Source of the DNA: Rhizobium sp. LCM 4573
GTDB taxonomy: Bacteria > Pseudomonadota > Alphaproteobacteria > Rhizobiales > Rhizobiaceae
Length of the DNA: 8,298 bases
Direction: 5' to 3'
Assembly (NCBI RefSeq): GCF_001854865.1
Contig: NZ_MDDW01000001.1
Span: 454,050-462,347 of the forward strand
The position numbers and the translations under genes are program-made. This document shows, one piece after another, positions 6,704 to 8,298 of this stretch. Each line of letters starts with the position of its first letter. Position 1 is the stretch's first letter. The notes under the pieces were generated by a model. The model was given only the letters and a program-made list of their open reading frames with translations, searched no databases and had not been told where the DNA came from.

Positions 6704-7636
6704 TTGCGCAAGATGGCCTATTTCTACCTCGCCACGGCGGCGCTCTGCTGGGGCGGCAATGCGGTGGCGGGCAAGCTCGCAATCGGCCATGTGAGCCCGA
6801 TGATGCTCACCTTCTGGCGCTGGTTCTTCGCAACCGCCATCATCTTCACGATTTCGGTTCCGCAGCTCGTCAGGGATTGGCCGATCGTCAGGAAGAACCT
6901 GCCGATCTTCATTTTCTACGGCATCATCGGCTACACCGTTTTCAACGCCGCGCTCTACACCGCCGTCAATTATACGACGGCGATCAATGTGACGATCGAA
7001 CAGGCCGGCATTCCGATGCTGATATTCGTCCTCAACTTCCTCCTGTTCAGGACGCGGGTATCGTTCGCGCAAATCGCCGGCTTTTCGCTGACGCTGGTGG
7101 GGGTCGCGCTGACCGCCGCCCATGGCGACCTCGGAAGCCTCATCCATCTCGGGGTCAATTTCGGCGACGCGATCATGATCATCGCCGTCGTGGTCTATGC
7201 CGTCTATACGATCGCGCTGCGCTGGAAGCCGCGCGTCGACTGGCGCACGCTGATGGCCTTCCCGGCATTGTTCGCGATGCTGGCCACCGCGCCGCTGGTC
7301 GCATGGGAATATTCCCGCGATGCCCTCGTATGGCCGGATACCGAAGGCTGGGTCATCGGCCTTTATACGGCGATCTTCGCTTCGCTCATCGCGCAGATCT
7401 TCTATATCAGGGGCGTGGAAAGCATCGGCGCCAACCGCGCCGGCCTCTTCATCAACCTCGTGCCCGTCTTCGGCACGCTGCTATCGGTCGCCGTCCTCGG
7501 CGAAGACCTGCAGCTCTTCCACATCCTCGCGCTCGCGCTGGCGCTCGGCGGCATCGCTATCGCCGAACTCGGAAAACCGGCCTCCGCCGGCGATCAGGCT
7601 GGCATCTCGGCGTCTTCCGCAAACAGGTCGAAATAG
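6704..7636 (+). CDS. EamA/DMT-superfamily inner-membrane transporter
   Basis: This is a 310-residue, probably ten-helix permease of the drug/metabolite transporter superfamily, with two tandem EamA repeats at about residues 7-137 and 150-285. The first opens with the typical YLATAALCWGGNAVAGKLA and contains FRWFF-like FWRWFF; the second ends with LFINLVPVFGTLLSVAVLGEDLQLFH, the conserved last-helix-pair signature. Substrates in this family range from amino acids to drugs and cannot be told from the sequence. The start is a TTG at 6704: AAGGAG sits six bases before it, whereas the next ATG (6713) would be 15 bases away. The frame continues far upstream without a stop, but that part is antisense to purA. 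The last ~20 residues (KPASAGDQAGISASSANRSK) are polar, show less typical codons (AGG, TCT, GCA), and overlap the opposing small gene by 43 bases. Confidence 0.93.
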   Translation: MRKMAYFYLATAALCWGGNAVAGKLAIGHVSPMMLTFWRWFFATAIIFTISVPQLVRDWPIVRKNLPIFIFYGIIGYTVFNAALYTAVNYTTAINVTIEQAGIPMLIFVLNFLLFRTRVSFAQIAGFSLTLVGVALTAAHGDLGSLIHLGVNFGDAIMIIAVVVYAVYTIALRWKPRVDWRTLMAFPALFAMLATAPLVAWEYSRDALVWPDTEGWVIGLYTAIFASLIAQIFYIRGVESIGANRAGLFINLVPVFGTLLSVAVLGEDLQLFHILALALALGGIAIAELGKPASAGDQAGISASSANRSK

Positions 7637-7803
7637 CCGTCCAGCGCATCCAGCGTGCCGAGATCGCCTTCGGCGCCGTCGAATTGCATCGAGGGCGAGG
7701 CGGCAAAATCGCGGACGATGCCGGCCGGTCCGGCAGCATCCGCTTCCTTGCCGGCGATGAGAACCGTCAGAACGATCGCGGAGATGAGGAGCTTCTTGAC
7801 CAT
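7594..7803 (-). CDS. Small predicted exported protein, 69 residues, unknown function
   Basis: I recognise no family. The N-terminus MVKKLLISAIVLTVLIAGKEADA is a good Sec signal peptide (KK, hydrophobic core, ADA-A cleavage near residue 23), leaving about 46 mature residues that are acidic, with DGAEGDLGTLDALDGYFDLFAEDAE. Codon use is strongly GC-ending (GTC, CTC, ATC, GGC, GAC) like neighbouring real genes, which argues for coding. The start ATG at 7803 has a modest AGGG eight bases ahead. The 3' end overlaps the transporter gene by 43 bases, tail to tail. A weak promoter match lies upstream (TTGCGG at 7935-7930, 18 bases, TAAAAT at 7911-7906). The next gene outward is divergent and also envelope-related. 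Confidence 0.65.
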   Translation of the reverse strand: MVKKLLISAIVLTVLIAGKEADAAGPAGIVRDFAASPSMQFDGAEGDLGTLDALDGYFDLFAEDAEMPA

Positions 7804-7824
7804 TGCCTGAACCCTGTTTCTTCG

Positions 7825-7848
7825 GACGGCCAGCCCGCCGTCTCTTTT
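7825..7848 (+). terminator. Possible terminator of the EamA transporter transcript
   Basis: GACGGC - CAGCCC - GCCGTC followed by TCTTTTCT is a six-pair GC-rich stem with a partial T-tract on the + strand. It is the first terminator-like structure I see after the transporter stop at 7636. If used, the transporter mRNA would run antisense through the whole 69-residue gene. On the minus strand the same stem would lie in that gene's leader. Confidence 0.4.
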
Positions 7849-8012
7849 CTCGATGAACTCAGCCTAGGACGGCAGGTTTTCGGTACGCTTAAGCCGATAT
7901 CTGCAATTTTAATGAAATCGCGCTTTTTCCCGCAATGGGACGCCGCCTGGGGAACGCTGCCGGCGCGACATTCCAATTCCTAAACTTTTCCTTAAATTTT
8001 ACCGGTCATTAA

Positions 8013-8030
8013 TCTCTCGAAACCGAGAGA
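8013..8030 (+). promoter_or_regulatory. Leader hairpin covering the ribosome site of the lipoprotein gene
   Basis: TCTCTCG - AAAC - CGAGAGA is a perfect seven-pair stem with a four-base loop. Its 3' arm contains the GAGAG that is the best-spaced ribosome site (about eight bases) for the ATG at 8040; the only other candidate, AGG at 8035-8037, is too close. The stem could limit translation or be a protein-binding palindrome. Confidence 0.45.
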
Positions 8031-8039
8031 GACTAGGCG

Positions 8040-8298
8040 ATGCGTATTGCGTTCACCATCGCTCTCCTGCTGCTGCTTTCCGCCTGTGCTTCCGCTCCCA
8101 ACCGGATCACGAATGCCTGTGCGATCTTCGAGCAGCGGGATGGGCTTTTCAACAACTGGGCACGCGATGCCAGGGCAGCCGAACGTGAATTCGGCGTACC
8201 GGTACCCATCATGATGGCGACGATCTATACGGAATCCGGCTTCCGCTCCAATGCACGGCCGCCCCGCACCAAGCTGCTCGGCTTCATTCCGTGGAAGC
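8040..8298 (+). CDS. Lytic-transglycosylase-like (SLT domain) lipoprotein, 3' end missing
   Basis: The first 86 residues are visible; the gene runs off the window. MRIAFTIALLLLLSAC is a lipoprotein signal peptide with the lipobox LSAC, so Cys16 would be lipidated and the protein anchored in the envelope. From about residue 34 (DGLFNNWARDARAAEREFGVPVPIMMATIYTESGF) it matches the start of a soluble lytic transglycosylase fold, with Glu65 in TESGF in the catalytic acid position. Such enzymes cleave the peptidoglycan glycan strand. The following RSNARPPRTKLLGFIPWK fits a family of short rhizobial SLT lipoproteins, from memory. ATG at 8040 is the only sensible start. The leader holds a hairpin over the ribosome site. 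No clear promoter was found between 7804 and 8039, though that region has AT-rich CTTAAATTTTACC-type sequence. Confidence 0.85.
   Translation, partial: MRIAFTIALLLLLSACASAPNRITNACAIFEQRDGLFNNWARDARAAEREFGVPVPIMMATIYTESGFRSNARPPRTKLLGFIPWK

Noticed and set aside
6412..6711. 99-codon minus-strand frame whose stop overlaps the purA ATG (ATGA)
   Set aside because: The ATGA overlap looked like coupling, but the start is a TTG within the divergent transporter start, and codons such as ATA, AGT, TCA and CGA are unlike the neighbours.
7980..8012. CtrA-type site (TTAA-N7-TTAA) upstream of the lipoprotein gene
   Set aside because: The AT-rich CTAAAC...CTTAAA...ATTAAT pieces do not have the required seven-base spacing with intact halves.

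Overview
The window looks like chromosomal DNA from an alphaproteobacterium of the Rhizobiaceae (Rhizobium, Agrobacterium, Sinorhizobium or Shinella type). The reasons are GC-rich codon use, an RpoH1-type sigma-32 that closely resembles the rhizobial form, and rhizobial-style short lipoprotein and DUF2946-like genes. The genus call rests on remembered protein resemblance, not on a search. There are no rRNA or tRNA genes, insertion sequences, CRISPR arrays or phage genes.

Layout. At the left edge (1-683, +) is the 3' part of rpoH, closed by a strong hairpin terminator (706-731) that has a T-tract on both strands and so can also stop the opposing transcript. From 756 to 6415 everything lies on the minus strand. 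In transcription order it is purA (adenylosuccinate synthetase); an unrecognised, very acidic 745-residue single-pass membrane protein; a small DUF2946-like protein with clustered cysteines; a possible 39-codon mini-gene; and a PepSY-type inner-membrane protein with a histidine/methionine-rich loop. The gaps between them are short (about 58-81 bases). Two hold imperfect hairpins without T-tracts, so partial read-through is plausible. From 6704 the + strand carries an EamA/DMT drug/metabolite transporter. Its start is a TTG codon fixed by a well-placed AAGGAG. Its 3' end overlaps, tail to tail, a small minus-strand gene for a predicted 69-residue exported protein. The right edge has the start of a + strand lipoprotein with a lytic-transglycosylase (SLT) motif, cut off by the window end.

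How the genes relate. rpoH (heat-shock sigma factor), purA (AMP synthesis) and the transglycosylase (peptidoglycan turnover) are ordinary core functions. The part that looks most like an uncharacterised module is the DUF2946-like / mini-gene / PepSY group (756-2739): a Cys/His-containing exported or membrane-anchored protein beside a PepSY membrane protein with a metal-ligand-rich periplasmic loop, which suggests metal (copper or iron) handling. The acidic membrane protein downstream of purA is the largest gene without a recognised function. I see no sign of a defence system or mobile island.
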